Positions 9,404-17,764 of a DNA stretch of 64,000 nt are shown here, in pieces. Each line of letters begins with the position of its first letter. The first letter of the stretch is position 1. The translations under genes were made by a program, and so were the position numbers. Source of the DNA: Thalassospira alkalitolerans (GTDB lineage Bacteria > Pseudomonadota > Alphaproteobacteria > Rhodospirillales > Thalassospiraceae); NCBI RefSeq assembly GCF_002115745.1, contig NZ_JFKB01000003.1:186001-250000 (forward strand). Direction: 5' to 3'. A model generated the notes under the pieces. The model was given only the letters and a program-made list of their open reading frames with translations. It did no database searches and was not told the DNA's origin.

Positions 9404-10855
9404 TCATGCTTTTTGCGCGGTTTTGGCTGATTTTGTAGATTTATCGGATTTGGACGCCGCACCATCGGGGGTGCCCACCCGATCTTCGCCGGGCAGCAGA
9501 ACGTGAAACGTTGTACCCTTGCCCAGTTCGGTTTCAAACCAGATACGTCCGCCATGGCGGGTTTTTACGATCTCATTGGTGATTGATAATCCCTGACCGG
9601 TGCCTTTGCCGACTTCCTTGGTGGTGAAGAACGGATTGAAGACTTTTGACCGGTCTTCCTTGGCGATCCCGGTGCCATTATCGGTGATGCTGATCAGAAT
9701 GCTATCATCAAGGAGGGTGGTCTTGATGGAGATTTCGCCTTCCTCTGGTGATTTTCCAGAAGATGCAATCGCCTGTGCCGCATTGACAATCAGGTTGAGG
9801 AAAATCTGATTGATCTCGTTGATATGGCACGGGATATGGGGCAGTTCGGGTTCAAAATTCTCGGTCAGATGGGCGGTATGGCGCCATTCATTGCGCGAAA
9901 TGACAATCACGTTCGATAATACGCGATTGATATCGGTGGCGGTTTTTTCAGCCCCGCCGGGATGGGAAAATTCCTTCATCGACAGGACAATGCGTGCCAC
10001 CTGATTGATGCCATCCAGTGATTGTTGGGTGGCACTGGGAATTTCATCAAGCAGGAATTCAAGATCGGCATCGCGCATTTTGCGGGCAAAATTGCGGAAG
10101 GTTTCGGGGGGCAATTTTTCCTGATGTTGCCACAGGGTGTGAAGTGCCAGCCCCAGAATACGTGACAATGCGCCGTAACCGTCATTGAGGAATTTCAGGT
10201 TGTCGCGGATATACTGACTGGGCGTATTGATTTCATGGGCAATGCCGCCAGCAAGATGGCCGATGGCTTCGAGTTTGAGCGCCTCGCGCAATTCACCTTC
10301 GAGTTTGTGCTGGGATTCTTCGGCCTGTTTGCGCCGGGTGATGTCGCGAAAGATGTAGAGGTAGCTCATTTCGCCGGTGAAATTGGCCGGGCTGACGATG
10401 ATTTCCATCGGGAAACTGTCATTATCAAGACGCTGGGCCATGGTTTCGGTGTAATCATAGCGCAGGGTGCCGCTGCTGATATTGATGCAGCGGTTCAAAA
10501 GCTTGTGGCGGACGGTCAGTTTGCGATCGATAAACAGGCCATCGACCAGCACACCGCTGAGCTGGCTTTCGGTGGCGCGCAGAATTTTAAGCGCAGACAT
10601 GTTGAAATCGCGAATGGTCCCCGACCCGTCAACAACCAGAATGCCTTCGACGACACTATCAAGGATGGTTTTCAGGCGTTGGGTGGTTTCCTTTTCGCGG
10701 TCTTTTTGCGCATGCATCAGGGCCAGGAACTGATTGCGAATTTCATCAGGCACGTTGAGTTCATGCACGGCGGCAAGCAGGTCGTCTTCGTGTTCCTGCG
10801 TTGCGTCTGTGCGAAGGACCTGTTTGCGGTCCGCTTCGTTCGTGCCGTCGCTCAT
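9404..10855 (-). CDS. PAS-domain sensor histidine kinase, no membrane segment
   Basis: A soluble 483-residue kinase. An N-terminal coil leads to a PAS domain (about 65-180, from ILDSVVEGILVVDG to YIFRDITRRKQAEE). Next is a dimerisation/H-box with the phospho-acceptor His in LAGGIAHEINTPSQYI, and an ATPase domain with N-box NLIVNAAQAI, G1 DNGTGI and G2 GKGTGQGLSI. The tail after about residue 455 is Ser/Lys/Ala-rich and likely disordered. HEINTP kinases often signal to receivers with non-DNA-binding outputs. It is last in an operon behind two response regulators, 41 bases after the preceding stop; phosphotransfer to them is the obvious inference. Confidence 0.93.
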   Translation of the reverse strand: MSDGTNEADRKQVLRTDATQEHEDDLLAAVHELNVPDEIRNQFLALMHAQKDREKETTQRLKTILDSVVEGILVVDGSGTIRDFNMSALKILRATESQLSGVLVDGLFIDRKLTVRHKLLNRCINISSGTLRYDYTETMAQRLDNDSFPMEIIVSPANFTGEMSYLYIFRDITRRKQAEESQHKLEGELREALKLEAIGHLAGGIAHEINTPSQYIRDNLKFLNDGYGALSRILGLALHTLWQHQEKLPPETFRNFARKMRDADLEFLLDEIPSATQQSLDGINQVARIVLSMKEFSHPGGAEKTATDINRVLSNVIVISRNEWRHTAHLTENFEPELPHIPCHINEINQIFLNLIVNAAQAIASSGKSPEEGEISIKTTLLDDSILISITDNGTGIAKEDRSKVFNPFFTTKEVGKGTGQGLSITNEIVKTRHGGRIWFETELGKGTTFHVLLPGEDRVGTPDGAASKSDKSTKSAKTAQKA

Positions 10856-10896
10856 CTCGCGATGCTCCCTTTGGTGTCTTTGGTTATACGTGTGTC

Positions 10897-12078
10897 TTAT
10901 TCCGGTTGGGTTCCACCCCGTCTGACACGTATGGGTTCATGAAATTTGTGGAGCTCTTGAAACACACGAATACGTTGCAGTTGGACATCGGAAATATAAT
11001 GCCCGTGCGCCAGCAGGATTTGTCCCGCCTTGGTTTCGATATCGGTCATCAGGAAATCGCGCACGCGCAGATCTTTGAGGAAAATGTCTATTTCTTCGCC
11101 GTCGGGATAGACCGTTTCGTCATAGGATTCGTCAACCACCGCCAGTTGTTGGGTGATTTTTTCAAACAAATCCGGATCATAGCGATGCGGGTTATGGCGC
11201 AATTCGTCAAAGTTTTGGACGGCAGGTGCTTCGCGGTCGGTGAGTTGCCCGAGATCATTGAGGATGCGCAATACCCGTGCACCCAAGGGGATATCGGTGC
11301 CAAGCGGCCCTTCGGACGGGAAGCCGGTGCCATCAAAGTTGCGGTTCTGGTAATAGACCATTTGCCCGACATGTTCGAGACGCGGAATATTTGAAATCAA
11401 CTGGCGGCCGACTTCGGGGGTGCGTTTGATGATGTCGCGTTCCAAGGGTTGAAGCGGCTTTTCCTGTGACAGGCGCGCCAGCAAATCAGGCGGCAGGGAA
11501 ACCAGCCCGATGGGCGACAAAAGGGCCGCAAGACCCAATTCCCAAGGTTGCGGATAGTCGATTTCACCCGCAACCGCATCGCACCATGATTTGACCCGCA
11601 TGGCGCGGCCGAAAATCGTCGGATTAAGTTGTGCGAGAACGTCGGTCAGGACCTTGATACTACCCGCCAGCGTGTTTTCGATCAGTTCGCGTTCCGCGGT
11701 GATCAACTGATACTGGCGAATGGCGGCACGAATGCCGTCTTCGAGCATGTCATCGTCGCAGGGCTTGGAAAAGAAGCGAAAGATATGCCCGCGGTTAATC
11801 GCATCGACGGCGGTGTGTTGATCGGCATTGCCGGTTAACATCATTTTGACGGTGTCGGGGCTGATTTTTTTAATTTCACTTAGCAGCGAAACACCATCCA
11901 TACCGGGCATGCGCATATCCGAGATACAGACGGCAAACGGCCCTTCTTCGCGCAGAAGACGCAGGGCCTCTTCGGGGCCAACCGCGATTGAGAAGTCAAA
12001 TTTCCGGCGCAATTTGCGCTGCATCGCATGCAACAGGTTCGTGTCATCGTCGACGAACAGGACCTTTTTCGTTTCCAT
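10897..12078 (-). CDS. Response regulator with degenerate HD-GYP domain
   Basis: A 393-residue protein. The N-terminal receiver is intact (FVDDD 8-12, phospho-acceptor Asp54 in ISDMRMPGMDG, Lys105 in FFSKPC). A helical linker follows, then a domain aligning with HD-GYP phosphodiesterases (about 155-280) whose metal-binding residues are gone. LLSPIG (186-191) stands where LLHDIG is expected, KRTPEVG replaces the xxHPxxG His, and YYQNRNFDGTGFP replaces HHExxDGxGYP. Cyclic-di-GMP hydrolysis is therefore unlikely; a binding or scaffold role is inferred. It sits between a REC-HDOD gene (12-base gap) and a histidine kinase (41-base gap). The C-terminal ~100 residues are not recognised. Confidence 0.88.
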   Translation of the reverse strand: METKKVLFVDDDTNLLHAMQRKLRRKFDFSIAVGPEEALRLLREEGPFAVCISDMRMPGMDGVSLLSEIKKISPDTVKMMLTGNADQHTAVDAINRGHIFRFFSKPCDDDMLEDGIRAAIRQYQLITAERELIENTLAGSIKVLTDVLAQLNPTIFGRAMRVKSWCDAVAGEIDYPQPWELGLAALLSPIGLVSLPPDLLARLSQEKPLQPLERDIIKRTPEVGRQLISNIPRLEHVGQMVYYQNRNFDGTGFPSEGPLGTDIPLGARVLRILNDLGQLTDREAPAVQNFDELRHNPHRYDPDLFEKITQQLAVVDESYDETVYPDGEEIDIFLKDLRVRDFLMTDIETKAGQILLAHGHYISDVQLQRIRVFQELHKFHEPIRVRRGGTQPE

Positions 12079-12090
12079 GGTCGGCTTCCG

Positions 12091-13311
12091 CTATTGAGTC
12101 AGGGATTTATATTTATCGGCAACAATCCGGGCGATGTTTTCCCATTCTCCGAGGCTGTCAGCTTTGCCGATGCTGGCAAGGTAATCCAGATCGATCTGAC
12201 TTGGCGCATCTATACCGCTTTCTTTCTGGCCGACTTCACGGGTCAAGTGTTGTGCGACATAGATAGATGTCAGGACATTCATTTCACGATGGGGCTGATC
12301 CATCGGCCGATGGTGATAGGCAACCGCCTGAACCACCGGGGCCGGGAAACCCCAAAGCCCCAAAAGATAAGCGCCGACTTCGGGATGGGCCGCGCCGAAT
12401 TGTTCGAGTTCGGCCTGTTCAATCGGGATGTGTTCGGTTTCAACACGTTTGATGACCTCGGCCATTTCCTGATTGCGATTGGCATAGAGGATCAGGCTGC
12501 CGACATGGCTGAGCATGCCGGTCGATGGTACGGCCTGGCAGATGGCGCGGGGTAATTGTTCGTATTCGGCAATCATGGCGGCGGTCACGCCGATTTGCTG
12601 GCTGCGATGGCACAGACGCAAGAGTTTGTCGGCTTCGGATGGCGGGCCATCAAAACCACGGAAGATACCAATAAACAGGGCAAGTGCCTTAAGCGTTTCC
12701 GTGCCGATCATACGCACAGCGTGGGAAACCGAACTGATTTTTTGCGCGATGGCAAAATAGGCCGAGTTGGTCAATTTCAGGACTTCGGCGGTCAGGGCGA
12801 TGTCCGACGAGACGATCTGGCTGATCATTTCCTGAGAGACCTTTGGGTCTTCAAGCGCCTTTACCAGACGAAGATAGGTATCGGGGGGAGACGCCAGTGT
12901 TTCGATGCTGGCGACCAGAGAGCGCAGTTCATCCCCGGCCAGCAATTGGCGCAGATCAAGCGCGTTTTCGATGGTTTCAACCAGCAGGGAATCTTCGCAG
13001 GGTTTTGCCAGATATTGATGCGCCGGACCAACGGTACGCAGGACGGCTTCTTCTTCGGCGAAACCCGACAGGATGATGCGGGTGATATGCGGATGTGATT
13101 TTTGTAGCGCGCCAAGCAGGCTTGCACCGTCCATACCGGGCATGCGCATGTCGGTGATAATGACATCAAGCGGCATGGTGTTTGCCATTTCCATTGCCTG
13201 GGCGGCACTTGTTGCAAATGCCATCTCCCAGTCAGGTCGCATGCCATGCAAGCGACGGCGCAAACCGTTCAGGATATTCTCGTCATCATCGACGAACAGG
13301 ATGTGGTTCAT
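12091..13311 (-). CDS. Response regulator with HDOD output domain
   Basis: About 406 residues. The receiver (about 2-120) has FVDDDEN, the phospho-acceptor Asp in IITDMRMPGMDG and Lys in YLAKPCED. The HDOD domain (about 140-340) contains SSDIALTAEVLKLTNSAYF and SSVSHAVRMIGTETLKAL, typical of HD-related non-enzymatic output domains. HDOD proteins act in signalling by protein contact, often alongside cyclic-di-GMP systems. The ATG at 13311 begins next to the receiver core (MNHILFVDDD); an ATG at 13329 would add six residues, and neither has a strong ribosome site. First gene of a three-gene operon. Confidence 0.9.
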   Translation of the reverse strand: MNHILFVDDDENILNGLRRRLHGMRPDWEMAFATSAAQAMEMANTMPLDVIITDMRMPGMDGASLLGALQKSHPHITRIILSGFAEEEAVLRTVGPAHQYLAKPCEDSLLVETIENALDLRQLLAGDELRSLVASIETLASPPDTYLRLVKALEDPKVSQEMISQIVSSDIALTAEVLKLTNSAYFAIAQKISSVSHAVRMIGTETLKALALFIGIFRGFDGPPSEADKLLRLCHRSQQIGVTAAMIAEYEQLPRAICQAVPSTGMLSHVGSLILYANRNQEMAEVIKRVETEHIPIEQAELEQFGAAHPEVGAYLLGLWGFPAPVVQAVAYHHRPMDQPHREMNVLTSIYVAQHLTREVGQKESGIDAPSQIDLDYLASIGKADSLGEWENIARIVADKYKSLTQ

Positions 13312-13810
13312 AAATCGCGATCCATACATTGCGGTCTTGAGGTTATATTTGGTGATTTTATACGCCGGATCAAAGGGATGTTTTGGAATTTACCAGGTTG
13401 GGGTCCGAATTGTTTGATCTGCGATATTTTTAGATGGCGGTCTGATCGGCGTTTCCCAATGGTTTGACGCGAGTTTTGCTGTGATTCTCCTATGGTTGAT
13501 CCGGGGTTCAAATGCTGCGCAGGCGACTCTTTGCGTAAAGGTGCATGACAGTAGTGAGAAGATTTTTAAGAGCATGTACCGCAGTGCTAATGGTGCCTTT
13601 TATATGAGAAACATAATACTCCAACGTATATGTAAGTATAAATTTTGGCGAAAATACGGGTTTTTATTGTATCAACTGTTTGGAATACAGTGCGTTTTTG
13701 CCAAAAAGCCATATTATGTCAGAAATTAAATACCGAAATCGGGCTACTATAATAATTGGAAAATAATTGCCGTAGACCCGGCCGGATCTTTGAGAGGCCG
13801 ACATTTTCAG
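13312..13810. other. AT-rich intergenic region before pentapeptide-repeat gene
   Basis: About 500 bases lie between divergent genes; the part from about 13560 to 13770 is clearly AT-richer than its surroundings. No RNA gene, strong dyad or credible small gene was found. Promoters for the signalling operon and for the pentapeptide gene probably lie here. Confidence 0.55.
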
Positions 13811-15106
13811 ATGACATCCCGTATCGAGCTGATTGAAGCGATTAAAAAGCATCAGCAATACGTCTTGAGACAACCCGGCGGCACGCGTATGCAGCTTCGC
13901 AACGGGAATCTTTCACGTATCAAAATGAGCAAAATAAGTCTTGAAGACGCCATTATGCCCGGTTCGAATTTTATTCAGGCGGTTATCAAGGAAGTCAGCT
14001 TTAATTTTTGTGATCTTTTTGGCGCCAACTTTGTTGAAGCCGATCTTGAAGGGTCAAGCTTTGTGCGGGCTGATTTGCGCGGGGCCAATATGGCGCGTGC
14101 CAAATTGCGCAATGCAAACCTGACCGGTGTCGATATGCGATCCGGTGTTATGATTGTGATGGATTCCGGACGTGAACGGCGCGTCAAACGCGCCACCGAC
14201 CTTGCCAATGCCGATATGGAAGGGTCGATGATGTCCGGTGCCAATATGGCCGAAAGCAACATGTCGGGTTCCAGTCTGGCCAATGCGGATCTGAGCGATG
14301 CCAATATGTTTGCCGTCAATTTGGCGGGGGCTGATCTTTCGGGCTGTAATCTGACAGGGGCGAAGCTTAAGAATGCCAACCTGAAGGGGGCAAAGCTTCA
14401 GGGGGCGGTTTTAGCGGGCGTGGATTTAAGCGGTGCGAACCTGCGCAATGTCGATATGACCAATGTGGATTTATCCCAGGCCAATATCGTCAACAGTATT
14501 GGCAGCAAAGGCGGTGAACCTTTGCCCGATGATATTCGGGATCTGGTTAACGCGCATAGTGACTGGTTATCGACCGGGGGGCAATCGGGGGCGCCGTTAA
14601 ATGCCACAGGGCGCGATCTTTCGGGGATGGATTTTTCCGGGTTTGATCTTTCGGCGGCCTGTTTTGATGAATGCAATCTGCGCGGGGCGCTTTTTGTCGA
14701 TACGATCCTTGCCATGACGTCCTTGCGCGGGGTCGATTTGACGCGGGCCAAACTGAGCAGTGCGGTGATGAACGGCGTGCGGATGAATGACGCCAATTGC
14801 ACCAAGGCTGTTTTTCAAGGCGTGCGGTTTGGATCCATCGAACAACGCGATGGCAGCGGTCAGAAAACCGGGATCACATGGTATGCCGATCTTAGCGGGG
14901 CCGATTTTTCCAATGCCGATATTCGCAATGCCGTTTTTGAAAACCCCAAAATGGCCGAGGTAAAAATGACTCGTGCAAATATTTCCGGGGTGGCATTTGG
15001 CGATACGGATCTTGCCAATGTTGACTTTGACGGGGCCAATATTGGTGCCATCCTGAATGGCAATATCCCCAAAGATGCCTTGGCTTTTCTTGGGCGAACC
15101 AAGTGA
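13811..15106 (+). CDS. Pentapeptide-repeat protein with two repeat blocks
   Basis: A 431-residue protein built largely of A(D/N)Lxx-type pentapeptides. The first block runs from about residue 30 to 225, interrupted near 110-125 by a charged insert (SGRERRVKRAT). A non-repeat linker (about 226-260) leads to a second block (260-425), itself interrupted near 340-360. Such repeats fold as right-handed four-sided beta-helices. Functions in the family vary (DNA mimicry, scaffolding, membrane association), so none is assigned. Residues 1-30 look helical. The ATG at 13811 follows GAGAGG by 13 bases; an upstream TTG at 13790 is less likely. No signal peptide or membrane segment. Confidence 0.9.
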   Translation: MTSRIELIEAIKKHQQYVLRQPGGTRMQLRNGNLSRIKMSKISLEDAIMPGSNFIQAVIKEVSFNFCDLFGANFVEADLEGSSFVRADLRGANMARAKLRNANLTGVDMRSGVMIVMDSGRERRVKRATDLANADMEGSMMSGANMAESNMSGSSLANADLSDANMFAVNLAGADLSGCNLTGAKLKNANLKGAKLQGAVLAGVDLSGANLRNVDMTNVDLSQANIVNSIGSKGGEPLPDDIRDLVNAHSDWLSTGGQSGAPLNATGRDLSGMDFSGFDLSAACFDECNLRGALFVDTILAMTSLRGVDLTRAKLSSAVMNGVRMNDANCTKAVFQGVRFGSIEQRDGSGQKTGITWYADLSGADFSNADIRNAVFENPKMAEVKMTRANISGVAFGDTDLANVDFDGANIGAILNGNIPKDALAFLGRTK

Positions 15107-15121
15107 CCGGTCGTTGATAAA

Positions 15122-15150
15122 AAAGCCGCCCTTTGATCAAGGGCGGCTTT
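15122..15150. terminator. Bidirectional terminator between pentapeptide gene and argJ
   Basis: Perfect 12-base arms AAAGCCGCCCTT (15122-15133) and AAGGGCGGCTTT (15139-15150) around a 5-base loop, with A/T tracts on both sides. It serves the convergent genes ending at 15106 and 15182. Confidence 0.85.
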
Positions 15151-15181
15151 GATGTTTTTAAGGGGGGCGCGCAGGGGCTGA

Positions 15182-16411
15182 TCAGCTGCGGTAATCGGCA
15201 TTGATCGAGATATAGCCATGCGTTAGATCGCAGGTCCAAACCGTGGCCGTGCCATCGCCAAAGCCGAGATCGACATCAATATCGATATACTGGCCCTTGA
15301 TATGGGCGGCGACCGGGGCTTCGTCATAATCGGCAACACGTTCGCCGTTTTTGGCCAGCGCAATGCCGCCGATGGAAACCGTCAGTTTGTTCGGATCCGC
15401 GGTCACACCGCATTTACCAACCGCCATAACAATACGGCCCCAGTTGGCGTCTTCACCGGCAATCGCGGTTTTGACCAGCGGGGAATTGGCAATCGCCTTG
15501 GCGGTGATTTTGGCTTCATCGGTGTTGATCGCACCGGTGACATTAATCGTGATGAATTTTGATGCGCCTTCGCCGTCGCGAACCACCTGATGGGCAAGAT
15601 CGCGCATGACGTTTTCAAGGGCGGTTTTAAAATCGGCCAGTGCCGGATCATCAATGCCGGTGACCGATGCATTACCGGCCTTGCCGGTTGCGGCCAAAAG
15701 GACGGTATCAGATGTCGAGGTATCGCTATCGACCGTGATCGCATTAAACGAGCGGTCGGTACAATCGGCCAACACGGCCTGAAGCACGGCATGGGGCACG
15801 GCGGCATCGGTAAACATAAAGCCAAGCATGGTCGCCATATTGGGTTCGATCATGCCCGATCCCTTGGCAAAACCGGCGATGGTGACCTTGGCACCATGAA
15901 TGGTGGCCGTGGCGGAGGCGCCCTTGGGGAAGGTATCGGTGGTCATGATGGCACGTGCGCCATCAAGCCAGCCCGCGTCATTTGCCAGCAGATCGGGCAG
16001 GGCATCGGTGATGCGGTTTGCCGTGGTCGGTTCGCCGATCACCCCGGTTGAGGCGGTGAGGATTTCGGTCTTGTCACAGCCCAGTGCCTTTGCCGCGGCT
16101 TCGACTTTGTCGGCGACGAATTTTTCGCCAGCCTTGCCGGTAAAGGCGACAGAGTTGCCCGCATTGACAAAGAATGCGCGTGCGGTGCCACCCTTTAGCG
16201 CCTCGCGTCCCCATCGGACAGCCGCCGATGCCGTGGTCGAGGTGGTGAAAACACCCGCAACCTGTGTGCCGGGTTCAAGTTCGGCCAGAAGGACATCGGG
16301 GCGCCCCTTGTAGCGAATGCCAAGGGTTGCGGTGTGCAGTTTCACACCGGCAATTGCCGGAAGATCGGGGAAGCTGGCTGGTGCCAGCGGAGAAAGCGAA
16401 GTCGCAACCAT
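15182..16411 (-). CDS. argJ: Bifunctional glutamate N-acetyltransferase / amino-acid acetyltransferase
   Basis: Transfers acetyl from N-acetylornithine to glutamate (cyclic arginine pathway) and in bifunctional forms also uses acetyl-CoA. The 409-residue precursor carries the autocleavage site in GMIEPNMATMLGF: cleavage between Ala193 and Thr194 frees Thr194 as the catalytic nucleophile and splits the chain into alpha and beta subunits. The family motifs STGVIGEP, TVDSDTSTSDT and GEDANWGRI are all present. The ATG at 16411 follows AAGGAA. It lies downstream of a PpiC-type gene, a common alphaproteobacterial order, but a terminator between them implies a separate promoter. Whether it is mono- or bifunctional cannot be read directly. 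Confidence 0.97.
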   Translation of the reverse strand: MVATSLSPLAPASFPDLPAIAGVKLHTATLGIRYKGRPDVLLAELEPGTQVAGVFTTSTTASAAVRWGREALKGGTARAFFVNAGNSVAFTGKAGEKFVADKVEAAAKALGCDKTEILTASTGVIGEPTTANRITDALPDLLANDAGWLDGARAIMTTDTFPKGASATATIHGAKVTIAGFAKGSGMIEPNMATMLGFMFTDAAVPHAVLQAVLADCTDRSFNAITVDSDTSTSDTVLLAATGKAGNASVTGIDDPALADFKTALENVMRDLAHQVVRDGEGASKFITINVTGAINTDEAKITAKAIANSPLVKTAIAGEDANWGRIVMAVGKCGVTADPNKLTVSIGGIALAKNGERVADYDEAPVAAHIKGQYIDIDVDLGFGDGTATVWTCDLTHGYISINADYRS

Positions 16412-16495
16412 CTGTTCAATTTCCTTGGTTGAACGTGATCATGCCCAAAGGCCATAAGCCCAAAGGTAGCGCATTTGGCATGGAAGAATGACAAA

Positions 16496-16530
16496 AAAAC
16501 GGGGTGAAGCCCGATGGCTCACCCCGTTTT
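16496..16530 (-). terminator. Rho-independent terminator after PpiC-type gene
   Basis: Arms AAAACGGGGTGA (16496-16507) and TCACCCCGTTTT (16519-16530). Read on the minus strand, the stem is followed by a run of seven T, a canonical terminator about 37 bases after the stop at 16567. Confidence 0.9.
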
Positions 16531-16566
16531 GGATATCAGCTTGTGAAACCGGAAAGGCCGATTGGC

Positions 16567-17421
16567 TTATTCTTTCGGGGTTTCTGCAGCGTCGTCTGCG
16601 GCCGGGGTTTGGGTGTTGTCGACAACCTCGGCATTGGACCGGAGTTCTTTGACCAAGTCTTCGACGGCTTTCTGGCTTAGCTCGGCAGCCATTTGTTGAT
16701 GGACTTCTTCGAGGCTTGGCTGTTCGCCGTCTTTTTTCTCTTCAACCTGGATCACATGCCAGCCGAACTGGGTCTGGACCGGGGTTTTGCTATAGCTGCC
16801 AGCATCCATGGCAAAGGCAGCTTCGGCAAACGGGGCAACCATATCGCCACGGTTAAAGAAGCCAAGATCACCGCCCGTCGGAGCGGATGGGCCGGTTGAT
16901 TTTTCTTTGGCGAGTTCCGCAAAATCGGCACCATCGTCAAGCTCGGCAATCACAGCTTTGGCGTCGTCTTCGTTTTCCAGAAGAATGTGACGCGCATGGA
17001 CCTGCGGCTCTGGCTCGTTGGTTTTGATGAATTCGTCGTAATGGGCTTTGATCGCGTCTTCGGTGACTTTTTCCGAAAGCGCGCGTTCAAGATAGGTTTC
17101 AGCGATGATGCGGCGCTCGATTGCGGCGACCTGTTTTTTAACGTCTTCATCGTCGGCAAGACCGGCATCCTGACCCGCCAATGTTAGCAGGCGCTGATTG
17201 ATTTCGCGATCAACAAGCATCGGCTTGAGCATATCAAACGGGAGCTGGCGATACTGTTGGGGCAGGCCCTGTTGCGTCGCGCGCACTTCGGATTCCAGAA
17301 TTTCATCGCCGTTGACGGTTGCAAGAACCTGGTCTTTTACCGGTGTAGCGTCCTGGGCCATAACCGGGCTTGCGAACATGACGGTCGCGAGTGACGCAGC
17401 GAGAAGGGTTTTGCGCAACAT
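16567..17421 (-). CDS. Periplasmic peptidyl-prolyl isomerase, SurA/PpiC (parvulin) type
   Basis: A foldase of 284 residues. Signal peptide at about 1-22 (MLRKTLLAASL, cleavage after VMA). A SurA_N-like helical chaperone segment (about 30-120) is followed by one parvulin domain (about 130-225) with VHARHILLE, STGPSAPTGGDLGFF and the FGWHVIQV strand. The C-terminus is an acidic tail. The ATG at 17421 is chosen because GGAG lies 5 bases upstream and the signal peptide starts there; an in-frame upstream start at 17466 lacks support. It is transcribed alone up to a strong terminator. In many relatives this gene lies between secA and argJ; here secA is 6.5 kb away. Confidence 0.93.
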   Translation of the reverse strand: MLRKTLLAASLATVMFASPVMAQDATPVKDQVLATVNGDEILESEVRATQQGLPQQYRQLPFDMLKPMLVDREINQRLLTLAGQDAGLADDEDVKKQVAAIERRIIAETYLERALSEKVTEDAIKAHYDEFIKTNEPEPQVHARHILLENEDDAKAVIAELDDGADFAELAKEKSTGPSAPTGGDLGFFNRGDMVAPFAEAAFAMDAGSYSKTPVQTQFGWHVIQVEEKKDGEQPSLEEVHQQMAAELSQKAVEDLVKELRSNAEVVDNTQTPAADDAAETPKE

Positions 17422-17764
17422 ATTTTCTCCAGACTTTTTCATTTTTAGGAGGGAAAGTATCCCCATGCCTCACCCTACGGATAAATCACATCCGATGACG
17501 ACACACAAGGCTTCCCCGTGGATGTCACGGTTTTTTCAAAGCAATTTGGCTAAATTGTGAAGTGCTGATGTAAGGTGGAAAATAAACCGCGATTGCCCCG
17601 ATCCGCCCCCCATGTCGATGGCCGCATGACGGCATGACAGCATGATGGACGGGGCCGGTCGCGCAGGCTTGACGAGGTGGCCGCACGGGCGGAGAGGGGA
17701 GGGGCGATCCTGCTTGATGCCTTGATGTTGGTTGCTCTGATGTTCGATGTCACCGGGGGTTGGA
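17422..17764. other. Intergenic region upstream of PpiC-type gene
   Basis: About 340 bases without a credible gene. It contains three tandem near-copies of GGCATGAC (about 17622-17646) and should hold the foldase promoter. No terminator was recognised for the calcium-loop protein gene that ends at 17765. Confidence 0.5.

Noticed and set aside
16441..16491. 16-codon frame MPKGHKPKGSAFGMEE between ppiC and argJ
   Set aside because: It has no Shine-Dalgarno sequence and runs against the transcription of both neighbours.
17622..17646. Three tandem near-copies of GGCATGAC
   Set aside because: Too short and too few copies to call a CRISPR, iteron set or binding array.
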